A program made the translations under genes and the position numbers. Shown one piece after another: positions 27,923 to 38,267 of a stretch of DNA of 64,000 nucleotides (positions are counted from its first letter, which is position 1; each line of letters begins with the position of its first letter). Location: NCBI GenBank assembly GCA_965215855.1, contig CBDCER010000003.1:1426001-1490000 (forward strand), read 5' to 3'. The notes under the pieces are model-generated. The model did not search any database, was not told the origin of the DNA, and was given only the letters and a program-made list of their open reading frames with translations. Origin of the DNA: J027 sp965215855. Its GTDB lineage: Bacteria > Chloroflexota > Anaerolineae > Aggregatilineales > J027.

Positions 27923-29386
27923 CAATACCTTCGCCAAATTATGGCGAGGTGGAGTGACACGCAACGGTATGGATAGCACCGAGAGATGCCACCGTGCTAA
28001 AGATGCGATCCAATAAAATAGGATCAGGGATTTCCGGAAGTAATTTTAATGTTTCAGTGACATATTTGCGACCACGAAAGCGGGCTTTGAGATCAAGGAT
28101 ACTGGCATCCGGATAATCTGGGAAAAGGAGGCGGCGTAGGATACGGGAGAGCGTGACCATCAAGAAAGATAAGTTGGCAGCGTTAGTGACCGCTGTCTCA
28201 GCGACATTCATGAAATCTTCCAATCCGAAATGCTGTTTGGCATCGCGGAAGATGAACTCAATCTGGAAGCGCAGGCTGTAGTAGTCAATCAAGCGATCAT
28301 AAGTTAGGTTGAGGTCACTGCTGAACAAAATCACACGCGCCTGTTTCCCTGTTTTCAAGTCTGTTTTGACGATGATAACGACGTTGAGGGGTTGGGCGAA
28401 GTCTTTGTGAAGCAATGTTGCCTGAAAGGTCTGGGTTTGGATATCATCTTCCAGGGTGGTTTCCTTCAACTAGTCAGACGGGATAGCCTGATAGTTGAGC
28501 TTATCACCATATTTGCGACGTTGACCATACTTAGATTGTGGGCCAGCATAGGGTATATACAACGCCGCATCATGACGCAATTTGGAGATCAAATGCACGT
28601 CACATTGCCGGGTCATTTGCAGGGCATTGTTGTTGCCGAACTTACCATCCAACACCAAATAAGTCACCTTAATCGTGTCCTTGAGCAATGCCAATTGTCG
28701 CTGCACCATGCACTGAATCTGCTGTAGCTCCGGGGTCAACGCCACCTGTGTCTTATCCTTGTTCTTACTGCCTTTGGGACGTCCAGGCTTGCCTCTTTTT
28801 CGCTTCTTCTTGGTCTTTTTCTTGGCTGCTTTGGCGGCTCTTTTCTCAGCCTCACTGCGTACCCGTTGCTCCACCATGCCCGGATAGGCTTGCCGTTCTT
28901 CAATACTTATCAGTGATAGCCCGAAGAATGCCACGCCCGACACTGGTTTCCCGTACAATCCCGAAAAGAAGCGATCCACCCCATGGGTCTTCTTGCCCGA
29001 TTTTGTCACGACGCATTCATCGCCGGCCAGTAGGTACTCATCTTCCGGGTTGAGGGCGTGTTGGCGAAAAAATGCCCAATGCATCTCTGCCCACGGTAGC
29101 ACTGTGTGGAACAACCGCTGTATCGTCCGATAGCTCCCGCCTTTATCAGTCCATCGTGAGATACCCAGCATCGTAATCCGCCCTGTCATCGCCAGCATGG
29201 TTGGGATAATCCGGCCCATTTGTCGTAGGGTTGTCGGCGATAGGTGTGCCTCAAAGCAGAGCAATAGTGTTACAATATCAATCATGGGCTTTTTTCGTCA
29301 TGCCTTTTTGTCTTCATGCGTTTATGTAGACAACTTTACACGACACTAAAGCCCTTTTAATCCCTCATTTTTTGGCGAAGGTATTG
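27923..29386 (-). mobile_element. IS4-type element, copy 1 (1464 bp)
   Basis: Ends are inverted repeats beginning CAATACCTTCGCCAAA. A perfect 7-bp target duplication ATCCTGG flanks it (27916-27922 and 29387-29393). It interrupts leader gene B. The transposase frame carries an internal stop, so this copy may be inactive by itself but could be moved by the intact copy at 48.5 kb. Confidence 0.92.
27939..29285 (-). pseudogene. IS4-type transposase with one amber codon
   Basis: DDE transposase. The frame is open from 29285 to 28470, meets TAG, and continues open to 27939. In the intact copy (48602-49927) the same position is TAT in PSDYLKET, so a single T-to-G change made the stop. The YREK signature of the IS4 family (YSLRFQIEFIFRDAK) lies in the downstream half. 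Relative to the other copy there are seven extra residues (GSKNKDK region) in the basic linker. Confidence 0.9.
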
Positions 29387-32300
29387 ATCCTGGAGAACAG
29401 CGTTTCTAAGCCCCGGTTTTGTTGGATCTGGGAGTTGGCCCGGCTCCTGTGAAAAATATGGAACGTCTGTGTAATACATCATTAACCCTGTATGGAAAGA
29501 CCATGTTTGCGACGGCATCTGGCTATTTTCGGCGCAGAAACGCCACCCTGCAAAATTTTCATTGGAAGATCCAGGATAGTCTAAACAATTGGCGTTCCCT
29601 GTCTCATCATTTGCTGTATCTGGGTCGTCAATATCTACGGTCATTGGAATCCCACCCATCCAGATTGCCTCCGAGACAAATATTGCTGAACCTGTTTTTC
29701 CTGTGGAGTCATGAATAAGAAACGTCTCGTTGTAGTCAAAGTTACTGAAGGGAATTGGTGTGCCCGTGATAAGACGAGCGGAAACTCGGTGATCACCAGG
29801 AGACGCTATTACATCATTTTGATAGACTTGTTCAATTGCATAATGGACTGCCATTTCCCGATCATAAGGGAAAGACAGAGTTGAGGGTGTAGATAGTGAC
29901 CCACACGCACTGAGAGTGGCGTAAATGAATACAGCTTGACCGTCAGTCATTTCAGCAACAAACCAACCAATACCAGAAGGTGATGTATCATCGAATCCAT
30001 ACCACTGTTGATAAGCACCTGTGGTGGTATCTTCAAATCGAATTTGATATAAGATTTCTTGGCTAGTCTGGCTACCCCACGCCAAGTAATTACTTTGACT
30101 ACGCATGGCGTTTATGGTGGGTGCAGCATGAATGATGACTCCATCTACATTGACAATAGCCAGCATATCTGCCGCTTCTTGAGAGCGCCATACAGTGTTG
30201 TTAAAATCAGGGGTACTCACAATCTTTGCTGTACAATAGTCTGGTGTTGGGGATGACGTGGGGGTTTCAGTTGGCGGTGGAATAGTGTTGGTAGGAAGAG
30301 GTGTATTTGTTGGAATAGCTGTGAGTGAAGGTGTATCCGTCGGGAAAAGCGTATTCGTTGGAAAGGCAGTTGCAGGAGCAGTCATTGAAGGCGTAACTGT
30401 GATCGTCCCTTGCAACACCGCACAATCTGGCAGTGTATAGGGATCAAAGTCCGCAGCATCAACTAACATCACATCATCAACAATCAGCACACCGACTGCA
30501 CCCACAAAAAACATCCCGGCCAACACCAAACTCACCATTTGCAGCCGTTTCTGCTCGGCACGCCAGGCAGTCGCGCCCAGCGTTCCCAGCGCACCACTGG
30601 TGAATACCAGCAACAGCGCCACAGCCCCCACACCACCCGACGACGCCAGTGGTGGCTCACCATCACGGCACAGGTAGACATCCAGGTCGACAAAATACAC
30701 GTTGTTTCCAGTCGCCGCGAGTTCAGGCACGACGCTGTAACCAGGATCGGTGTCCGCGCCAGACAGCGTGTACCAATAGGTGTCCTCTGGCGGTTCCACG
30801 ATACTAAGCGTTGTCATCGTACTGGCAGCACCGGCGGTATTGGTTTGGTAGAGGCCAACTTTGATAATATCGCCCCAGGTTTCGAGGATCTCCGGTGTAA
30901 TACCAGGAATATCCAGCGCCTTGACCGTCACCGTTGACGTCGGCTGTACCAGCAAAGGCAGTGGCCCGGTCGTGTTGCCATATAAAGGTGCAGTGGTCGG
31001 CGCACCGTCCAGGGTGATTTCTAAATTCATGCCATCGAAATCCACCCCTTCATAGGTGTCACCCCAATAGGTTGTGACCGTCAGCGAATTATCCACCAAA
31101 CAGGCTCCGGTTGGCTGGTGCAGAAACGGGACGTACTCAACCAGCGGGCTGACATCCTGGGAACTTGGCCCAGCGGGACTGCCCCACCAGTTGTCGGTAA
31201 AGTCCACCGCCGCATCGCTATAGACAACATCTTTGCCGTTGTCATCCTCGGTATTGTTATTGGTAAAACAGCTGTTGTTGGCTGTTATCACCGCCGACAC
31301 TTGAGCGTAAACCGCACCACCATCATCAACCGCGAAGTTGTTGTCGAAAACGCTATCGGTGATCGTCACATTGCTACCGGTGTAGATCGCACCGCCCAAT
31401 TTGGCATCGCCATCCAGAAAATAACTGCCAATGATGGTGGTCTGATCATTGCCAGCCAGCAAAATACCGCCGTTTGCGCCAGCCCAAGAGAAACCGACAT
31501 TATTGGCATTGTTTTCAAAACGGCTATTGGTGATGGTCAGCGGCCTGTCCGACCAGATAATCCCGCCACTGGTTCCCAGACTGGCCGTGCTATTATTGGT
31601 GAATAACGAACCCTCAATGTGCATCGTGCCATGATTGTAGATCATACCACCAATCACAGCCGCAGCATCAGCATTCGCTTCGGTAATCACACTATCAATC
31701 AGGTTGAGGGTTCCATAGTTGAACAATGAGACACCCGAAACAGAAAAGCCTGGCAGATCCCCCCCCTGTAACGTGAGTTGATTCAGCGTCAATGTGCCGA
31801 TATTCGAGAAAAAACGAATGCGGTCACCCGCCGGGTCTTGCACGATGGTAGCCCCGTGTCCTTCAATCGTTATTGTACAAACGATCTCAGGAAAAGCATT
31901 TTCGCTACCTGGATATCTCTGCGAAACCATGTAGGTGCTGCCTGCTGCAAGGTCAATCGTGGTAGGTTGACAATTGGCATTGGCTGCTTCAATAGCTGCA
32001 ATCAGGCCCGCTGTGTCACCTGGCGCTATGGCGACAGCGACCGTAGGCGGCGACACGGCAGCCTGGGATTGGGTCACGGTCGTCCACGAACCATACGTAA
32101 GGATGTGTCCTTGAATATGGACCGCTTCAATCCACATAGCCCCGGCTCCATTGGATAAATGCAGCCGATGCTGACCGGGATCCAGGTTCTTGAAAGCCAG
32201 AACATTTCCATAAGTATAGGTCTCACTATGTGCCAAACCTGTTTGGGTCATCCGGTCATCCACATGGGCGATGAAGCCACTGCCTTCCGGGCCAGTCGAA

Positions 32301-32947
32301 TAAATCACGCGGATTCCAGTGCCTTCAAAATCCACTTCCAACCTGCCCAAAGGCGAATCCGTCGCTGTTAACGTGCCCCCTTCAGCCGCCCCAACGTTAA
32401 ACGTTGTCCAGTCGCCACCCCCATATTCAAGCCGGGGTTCAGTGTCAGGATAAACAACCCAATCACTGCCTGGTGTTGAAGTAGGTGGCAAAGTGGCAAA
32501 AAAGGCGTCAACCGCAATCACACCATCGAGTGGAAAAACCCGCAGCACATGGGAGCTATCGCCCAGGTCATCCACCAGCGTGCGGGCATTGAACACGGTT
32601 TCAGTATTAGTTGTTGTGATATAGTGCCGTGTATTGTCTATTTCAGCGACCAGCGTCCCGAAACCGGGGCCTTGAACGTAAATGATTTCAATCGACGTGC
32701 CCTCAAATGACAATTCCAGCACATCGCTGGCACTACTGCCGCTGAGGAGATAACTGCCGCCGCTGGCCGCTTCGGCATTGATGGGTGTCCATGTGCCTTC
32801 AGCCTGCACAAGCGAGTCATCAGATTCAACCCGTTGGGGAGGATCCGTCGAATATACCGGTGCAGTCGATGAGGAGAGAATAAGCGTGATGGCAATCAGG
32901 AGGGCCAGAAACCCAAATGGGTGTTTAAGAAAGCGTTGCTTCAGCAT
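29357..32947 (-). pseudogene. Leader gene B, 5' part: modular secreted protein
   Basis: Open frame of 1196 codons, of which the first 1187 are native; the last residues and the stop come from the IS4-type element. The signal peptide (MLKQRFLKHPFGFLALLIAI, to about residue 34) and the next 120 residues match leader C. Two beta-rich modules (about 40-150 and 165-275) are followed by a beta-helix (about 330-625) closing with DNWWGSPAGPS. Then come a domain with ACLVDNSLTVTTYWG, two transmembrane helices (about 770-835), a Pro/Thr linker (NTPLPTNTIPPPTETPTSSP) and a Cys-containing globular part. The topology suggests an outer beta-helix held by a membrane hairpin. It is the first gene of its unit; its promoter region is split by two ISs. 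Confidence 0.75.
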
Positions 32948-32990
32948 GAGGTAACAATCCCAGTTCTGAAAATAGACCGTGATTTATATA

Positions 32991-33924
32991 GAACTGATTC
33001 AAACTTATCAAAATAGGGAAAAAAGTGCATCATGAGTGAAAAACCACAGCAAAGGTCAAACACCATGAGCACTATCCCAACGAGAGTAACAGAAAAACAG
33101 TTCGATGAACATATACGACCGCAAGTAAGCACAGCCCAACGCGGGTATGAATGCCAAATACCGCTGTACAAGGTGTTCAACTACATTTTGTATCGCTTAC
33201 ATACTGGGTGTCAGTGGAATCAATTGCCCGTAGAGGCGGATCCTACCGATGCGACGAAAAAAGAGATCAGTTGGCAGGCCGTGTATTATCACTACCGCAA
33301 ATGGAGCCAAGATGGGAGTTTGGAGCGGGTGTGGCAAGCGAGTATCAAAACCATCCAAGCTGAGTTGAATTTATCTGAAATCAACTTGGATGGTACCCAT
33401 GCAATTGCGAAGAAAGGGGGTGAATCGGTGGCCTATCAAGGGCGCAAACGTGCCAAAACAACGAATATTCTCCCCTTGACAGATGCCCAGGGCTACATTG
33501 TGGCTTCTACGCCTTTGATAGCGGGTAATCACAATGACGCTTTCAATCTCAAAGCCACTTTGCAGTCCATCTTCAAAGCCATCAAACGCCTGGGGTTATC
33601 CATCCAAGGCGCGTACTTCAATGCCGATCGTGCCTTCGACACCAAAGCCGCTCGCAAAGTCTGTTTCAACCATGGCTTGGTGCCCAATATTGCTGAAAAT
33701 AAGCGTAATCGCAAGCGCCCGAAACGCGGTCGTAAACGCCTGTTCAATCCTGACATCTATAAGCGCCGTTTTACCAATGAGCGGTCGTTTGCCTGGGTTG
33801 ACAAGTTTAGAGCCTTATTGGTGCGTTTTGACCGCAAAGATGCCTATTTCTTTGGCGCCCATTGTATCGTTTTTGCGATGATCAATCTGCGTCATGTTTT
33901 TGCTGCAAAAGTTTGAATCAGTTC
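32991..33924 (+). mobile_element. IS5-family element (934 bp)
   Basis: Perfect terminal inverted repeats GAACTGATTCAAAC, 3-bp target duplication ATA (32988-32990 and 33925-33927). The boundary is proven by the uninterrupted copy of the same sequence at 41731-41745. It sits in the leader region between the start codon of leader B and its likely promoter, oriented opposite to that gene. Confidence 0.95.
33032..33916 (+). CDS. IS5-family transposase
   Basis: Intact 294-aa DDE transposase. N-terminal IS5-type domain contains YRLHTGCQWNQLP and YYHYRKW. The catalytic acids are in NLDGTHA, NADRAFD and the late Glu in NERSFAW. A basic KRNRKRPKRGRKR stretch lies between the last two. It fills almost the whole element. 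Confidence 0.93.
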   Translation: MSEKPQQRSNTMSTIPTRVTEKQFDEHIRPQVSTAQRGYECQIPLYKVFNYILYRLHTGCQWNQLPVEADPTDATKKEISWQAVYYHYRKWSQDGSLERVWQASIKTIQAELNLSEINLDGTHAIAKKGGESVAYQGRKRAKTTNILPLTDAQGYIVASTPLIAGNHNDAFNLKATLQSIFKAIKRLGLSIQGAYFNADRAFDTKAARKVCFNHGLVPNIAENKRNRKRPKRGRKRLFNPDIYKRRFTNERSFAWVDKFRALLVRFDRKDAYFFGAHCIVFAMINLRHVFAAKV

Positions 33925-33956
33925 ATAGAAAACATCTTTACGCTACGCAAAAGAGC

Positions 33957-35376
33957 GAGGGTTGAACAAATTAGGCAACCCTCCGAGACAATTTTGAATT
34001 ACGTTTACGTTTATGAATACGGTGCAGCGTCTTGACATTGATCACGATGTAAATCAGGGTATTTCGGTGGGCAACGGATTGTTGGTTACGTTGTCGAGGT
34101 CGCTCAATGCCGTGTTCTTTGGCCTGGGAGTTGATGCGTTCAGCAGCAGTGCGCTGTTTGTAGATGTTCTTGTAGGCATCTGACTGCCGATCCAATTGTA
34201 GCCGCATCAAGCCCCCCGGTTCGATATTGAGAATGCGATGGTTGCGACAGTGAAAGCATGTGAAACTCTGGCAGCGGTGAGTATCTTCAATCCAAATACA
34301 ACCCGGTGTCATTTCCAGGCCATTACAGGCGCAAATGGGATACCCATTTTCACCAAAACAGGTGGTTGGATGTCCGCGTAAGTTCAAAGCGATAGCCGCA
34401 ATGCCGCCTACTTCAGCACTGCCTTGATACATGTACCAGGCATCGAAGGCCGCGTCAGCCGTGATATTGCGCGGCGGACGTTTCAGGTTACGGCGAGACC
34501 GTTCCAGCAAACTCAATCCATATGTAACATCGGCGGCATTGAAGGGTTGGGTGTATTCGGCCAGTACCACCTCATCACCCTCTGGCGTGCGTGTCACCGC
34601 GATACCCGTGCCATAGCCCCAAAGGTATTCTTTTTCGACTTTGGTTTGACCGCTGGTGGTTTCCTGGTTCCGGTTGCGTTTCACGCCTAATCGACAATCC
34701 GGATCACCCGACGGTTGCTGGGTCTTATCATAGCGATCTTTGACATAGGTGCGCGGGTTATTGGCTTTGACGTAAGCATAAATGTGTTTGACATCCAGCG
34801 ATACTGTTTCACCCAGATCAGGGATAATCTCACACAGTGTTTCGACTGTACCCGCCAGCAGCGCGGTTAACACACGATCATTCAGGGTCTGGAGCTTACG
34901 TCGCAGATGTCCCGCTGTGGGTATACTCGCCTCAACATCAAAGCCTTCAATACGCTGTTCATCGGCCACAACGCGAAAACCAATGACCCATACCAGGGCT
35001 GGGTGTTCCAGCAGATATTGGTGCAATGTACTCACCGTACTGTGTTTCTCACAAACCATCACCAAATACGCCTTGATGTATGATGCCTCGGAATGCGGTA
35101 AGCGTCCTGGATAAACTTGGGTTTCATCACGTTCGAGTACTTGTGTCCAATCTAACCACTCGAAAAAGGCTATGTAGCGTTGCGCTACCCGATCTTTGGC
35201 GAATCCATCTGGTACGGTCACCAACTTCACTTCACGGTTTTGCTGCATGACCTCCCGTTGGAGTATCATGATCCTACACTCCGTTCTGGTCTTGTGTTTG
35301 TTAGAGACAACTACAAGTATCCACTTCGGAGTGCTTCCGCAAGGTTTTGTTAACTTTGTTTTATTTGTTCAACCCT
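33957..35376 (-). mobile_element. DDE insertion sequence of uncertain family (1420 bp), 9-bp target duplication
   Basis: Perfect terminal repeats GAGGGTTGAACAAA and a 9-bp target duplication CAAAAGAGC (33948-33956 and 35377-35385). The empty site is intact at 41760-41768 in front of leader C. It lies between the -35 box and the -10 region of the leader promoter. Confidence 0.95.
33971..35269 (-). CDS. Transposase of uncertain IS family
   Basis: 432-aa protein. N-terminal helical part (residues 1-130), then LGETVSLDVKHIYAYVK with the probable first catalytic Asp and ITADAAFDAWY with the second. A cysteine cluster (ICACNG, CFHCRNH) follows, then a late YKQRTAAERINSQAKEHG block holding the likely catalytic Glu. 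The order fits an ISNCY- or IS4-superfamily DDE transposase. The frame is intact. Confidence 0.85.
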   Translation of the reverse strand: MILQREVMQQNREVKLVTVPDGFAKDRVAQRYIAFFEWLDWTQVLERDETQVYPGRLPHSEASYIKAYLVMVCEKHSTVSTLHQYLLEHPALVWVIGFRVVADEQRIEGFDVEASIPTAGHLRRKLQTLNDRVLTALLAGTVETLCEIIPDLGETVSLDVKHIYAYVKANNPRTYVKDRYDKTQQPSGDPDCRLGVKRNRNQETTSGQTKVEKEYLWGYGTGIAVTRTPEGDEVVLAEYTQPFNAADVTYGLSLLERSRRNLKRPPRNITADAAFDAWYMYQGSAEVGGIAAIALNLRGHPTTCFGENGYPICACNGLEMTPGCIWIEDTHRCQSFTCFHCRNHRILNIEPGGLMRLQLDRQSDAYKNIYKQRTAAERINSQAKEHGIERPRQRNQQSVAHRNTLIYIVINVKTLHRIHKRKRNSKLSRRVA

Positions 35377-36997
35377 CCAAAAGAGCATGTCAAAGCTTAT
35401 TAAAGTAAAGTGCAGTGTTATACACACTTATTTTACCATTAAAAGGATATCATAAGTATAATGTTTTCATATGATTTGGCAACGATTTTCATGTGGCGTG
35501 TGGAAACCTGGACATTTCAGCACCACATACTCATCTCGTATTCATCGCCCCATTGCGCTTCAACGATCAGGGCGTTGCTGATGTCGCACACACAGCGGCA
35601 ATTGCACCACCCTGTTACATCAGGTCAGCCTGGCACCTGCCTCGTGATTAATGCGGACACCCGGTCGTGATGAACGGCACGTACAACACATCATCATCAA
35701 TACTGTCCCCCGACCCCGGCCCATCACCCGATGGCCCATCCGCCGCACCCCACCAGTTATTGGTGAAGTCCGGATCGACCGAACTGGACGACTCCACGCT
35801 GATCGTGGCATTGCCCGTGATACACGAGTTATTGACAGTCGCCGTGCCCCCATAGCTATTGTAGACCGCCCCGCCGCGTGTCACCGCCTGATTGTTGGCG
35901 ATTTCGCTGTCCGTGATGGTCAGCGTGTCATTATTATCCACCGCGCCACCCGAACCCCCGGCACTGTTGTCATGCAAATAGCTACTGGTGATGCTCACAT
36001 TCTCATTCACCCGAATAGCTCCGCCCCCGTCGTCGGCTGAGTTATTGCCAAACTCGCTACCACTGATCGTTGTACTGCCATTGTCGTAGATCGCCCCGCC
36101 ATCGTCGCCCGCATGGTTGAGCGTGAACTGGCTATCCGTGATGATGAACACGCCCGGCTGGACATGAATGGCCCCGCCATCCTCCGTAGCCGTATTCCCG
36201 GTGAATACACTATCATCAATCGTGACCGTACTCGAGCTATCCGCGCTATGAATGGCCCCGCCATCAATCGCTGCGCTATTATTGAGAACCTGGCAGTCGG
36301 TGAGCGTAGTCGAACTCGCTCCCGCCACCACGAACGCCCCCCCATTGTCGCTGGCACTATTCGACTCAACCGTGCTTTGCGTCAGCGTCAAGTGCCCGTG
36401 ATTACGGATAGCCCCGCCATCCACTGCCGTATTCCCCGAAAACGTCGTGCCGGTGATGTCCACCGTGCCGCTGCTACTCGAAAACAGGCCGCCACCCCAA
36501 TCCGTCGCCGTATTATCTGTGATCTGCGTCCCAGTGATCGTCAGGCTACCCGAATTCCTGATCGCCGCCCCATCACCCGCCGTGTTATGATCCAGCGTGC
36601 TATTGGTGATGATCAGCATACTTTCATCATCACTCTTGATCGCCCCACCCGTCTCAGGCGCACTGTTATTGGAGAACTGGCTATCGTTGATGGTCAGCGT
36701 CGCATCGTCGTTGTGGATAGCTCCCGCATAAAACTGGGCCTGATTGCCGGTGAACACACTGTTGTTGATCGTCAGCACGTTGCCCCGGTCGTTGTCAATC
36801 GCCCCGGCATAAGTCGCGCTGTTGTTGATGAAGGTGCTGTCGTTGATGGTCATGCTGCCCGTAGCACCTTCCGTCTCAAGCTGGTCAATCGCCCCGCCAG
36901 TCGTATCCGAATGGTTGTTGCTGAACGTGACGTTATTGATGACCACCTGGCCGCCTTCATTTTGCAGTGCCCCGCCCGCGCCGCTGTGATCCCCGCC
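35377..36997 (-). repeat. Homogenised block, copy in unit B
   Basis: Almost base-for-base the same as 41760-43379 with no indels (constant offset 6382); I see only a handful of substitutions. It covers most of the beta-helix coding half, the 3' end of the gene and the following non-coding spacer up to the next promoter. Similarity to copy C drops sharply after 36997. Confidence 0.92.
35387..35392 (-). promoter_or_regulatory. -35 box of leader B, separated from its -10 by an IS
   Basis: TTGACA on the minus strand. Its partner region (TAAAGA) lies on the far side of the 1420-bp element at about 33935-33940, so the promoter is split. Copy C at 41747-41775 shows the original arrangement. Confidence 0.6.
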
Positions 36998-38257
36998 GGT
37001 GAGAGTCAGATCATTCAGCGTCAACACACCGGTAGCCTCGACTTCAAGCAGGCGGAATTGCGGGGCAGTACTCTCGCGTTGCAACGTGGCGCCATTGCCT
37101 TCAATCGTGATGTTGCCCGTAATGTCTGGCAATTGATCGATCAGGGTATAGGTGTTACCCGCGACGAGGCATATTGAGGTGGGAACGCCGCTGTCGTTGG
37201 CAGCAACAATTGCATTGACTAACGTAGTAATAGACTCAGCCTGAGTATCACACGCAGACAATTCAGGTGATGGAATGATGTTGAGCATCTCACTTGAGCC
37301 ACTATATGCTATCCATCTGCCATCTGGACTCCAATCGGCAGAGAAGACGATTCCATTCAGATAGAAGTCAGCCAAAATTTCTCCTGTGGCTGCATCCCAA
37401 ATGCGAATAGTTCCATTGCCACTGATACTTGCTAGTTGCTCACCGTTTAGGACATACTCTAGATCTATAATAGGGCTTCTATCAAAATCAAATTCTGTTT
37501 CGTCATTTCCACGGAGGTCTAATACAATTTGTCCAGAGGAAGAATCCCATACACGGACAATCCCGCCCATGCTTCCAGAGGCAATTTCATTACTTACAAC
37601 GGGATTCCACTCTACAATCAGGTTAACAAAGCTCACATGACCTGATGTTGCATTTGCAACCTCGGGATGATCGAAAAATTGTACAAATGCAAAAGTAGAA
37701 GCGTCGTAAAACTCTATTGAAAAACCCGGGCTGGCACTTGCTAGATAAACACCATCTGCGCTCCACGCCATTCTGCCAAGCGTGGCAGCTTCAACTTCCT
37801 GCATTAATATCCCTGTGGTGGAATCCCAAATGTGTAAGTTAGAATTGAGTTGAGCGGTTCCAGTGATTACCTTAGTTCCGTCTAATGACCAGATCACTCC
37901 AAGAACCAGATCATCGTGAGGCAAAATATGAACAATTTCTCCTGATGTTACATCCCAGATGCGAACAGTTTCATCTATGCTTGCACTGGCTAATTGTGTA
38001 GCATCATGCCTCCATGCCATATCGGTAATGCTGTCTGTGTGGCCGATCAACACTTGAATGATTTCGTCACTACTTGCATCATAAATCTCAATAACTCCGT
38101 CAGTGTGAGCAAAAGCAATCAGTTGCCCGTTCGGACTCCACATTATCGTCGTAATCGTATCACTAGCGACTGCCTCAAAGGGTAGCAAGGCAATGACGGA
38201 TATTCCAATGAGTAGGGCCAGTAGTAATCTTGGATAGCAGGTATCGTTCAGAAACAT
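35648..38257 (-). CDS. WD40/beta-helix surface protein, copy B
   Basis: 869 aa from the ATG at 38257, chosen because AAGGGG lies about 8 nt upstream and it gives a clean signal peptide (LLLALLIGISVIALL); an upstream start at 38287 would overlap the previous gene. Residues about 35-340 are WD40 repeats (IMWSPNGQLIAFA, DMAWRHDATQLASAS, VRIWDVTSGEIVH). They differ from copies A and C in sequence and in number of blades. From about 375 a right-handed beta-helix of GGAI-type repeats follows, ending NNWWGAADGPSG and TTGCPH. It is 10 nt after the metallopeptidase half of leader C. Predicted to be secreted; the ligand is unknown. Confidence 0.82.
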   Translation of the reverse strand: MFLNDTCYPRLLLALLIGISVIALLPFEAVASDTITTIMWSPNGQLIAFAHTDGVIEIYDASSDEIIQVLIGHTDSITDMAWRHDATQLASASIDETVRIWDVTSGEIVHILPHDDLVLGVIWSLDGTKVITGTAQLNSNLHIWDSTTGILMQEVEAATLGRMAWSADGVYLASASPGFSIEFYDASTFAFVQFFDHPEVANATSGHVSFVNLIVEWNPVVSNEIASGSMGGIVRVWDSSSGQIVLDLRGNDETEFDFDRSPIIDLEYVLNGEQLASISGNGTIRIWDAATGEILADFYLNGIVFSADWSPDGRWIAYSGSSEMLNIIPSPELSACDTQAESITTLVNAIVAANDSGVPTSICLVAGNTYTLIDQLPDITGNITIEGNGATLQRESTAPQFRLLEVEATGVLTLNDLTLTGGDHSGAGGALQNEGGQVVINNVTFSNNHSDTTGGAIDQLETEGATGSMTINDSTFINNSATYAGAIDNDRGNVLTINNSVFTGNQAQFYAGAIHNDDATLTINDSQFSNNSAPETGGAIKSDDESMLIITNSTLDHNTAGDGAAIRNSGSLTITGTQITDNTATDWGGGLFSSSSGTVDITGTTFSGNTAVDGGAIRNHGHLTLTQSTVESNSASDNGGAFVVAGASSTTLTDCQVLNNSAAIDGGAIHSADSSSTVTIDDSVFTGNTATEDGGAIHVQPGVFIITDSQFTLNHAGDDGGAIYDNGSTTISGSEFGNNSADDGGGAIRVNENVSITSSYLHDNSAGGSGGAVDNNDTLTITDSEIANNQAVTRGGAVYNSYGGTATVNNSCITGNATISVESSSSVDPDFTNNWWGAADGPSGDGPGSGDSIDDDVLYVPFITTGCPH

Positions 38258-38267
38258 AATTATCCCC

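Noticed and set aside
35461..35670. Conserved 69-codon frame present twice (also 41843-42052)
   Set aside because: It lies in the duplicated non-coding spacer and overlaps the 3' end of the beta-helix genes; its conservation follows from the DNA duplication.
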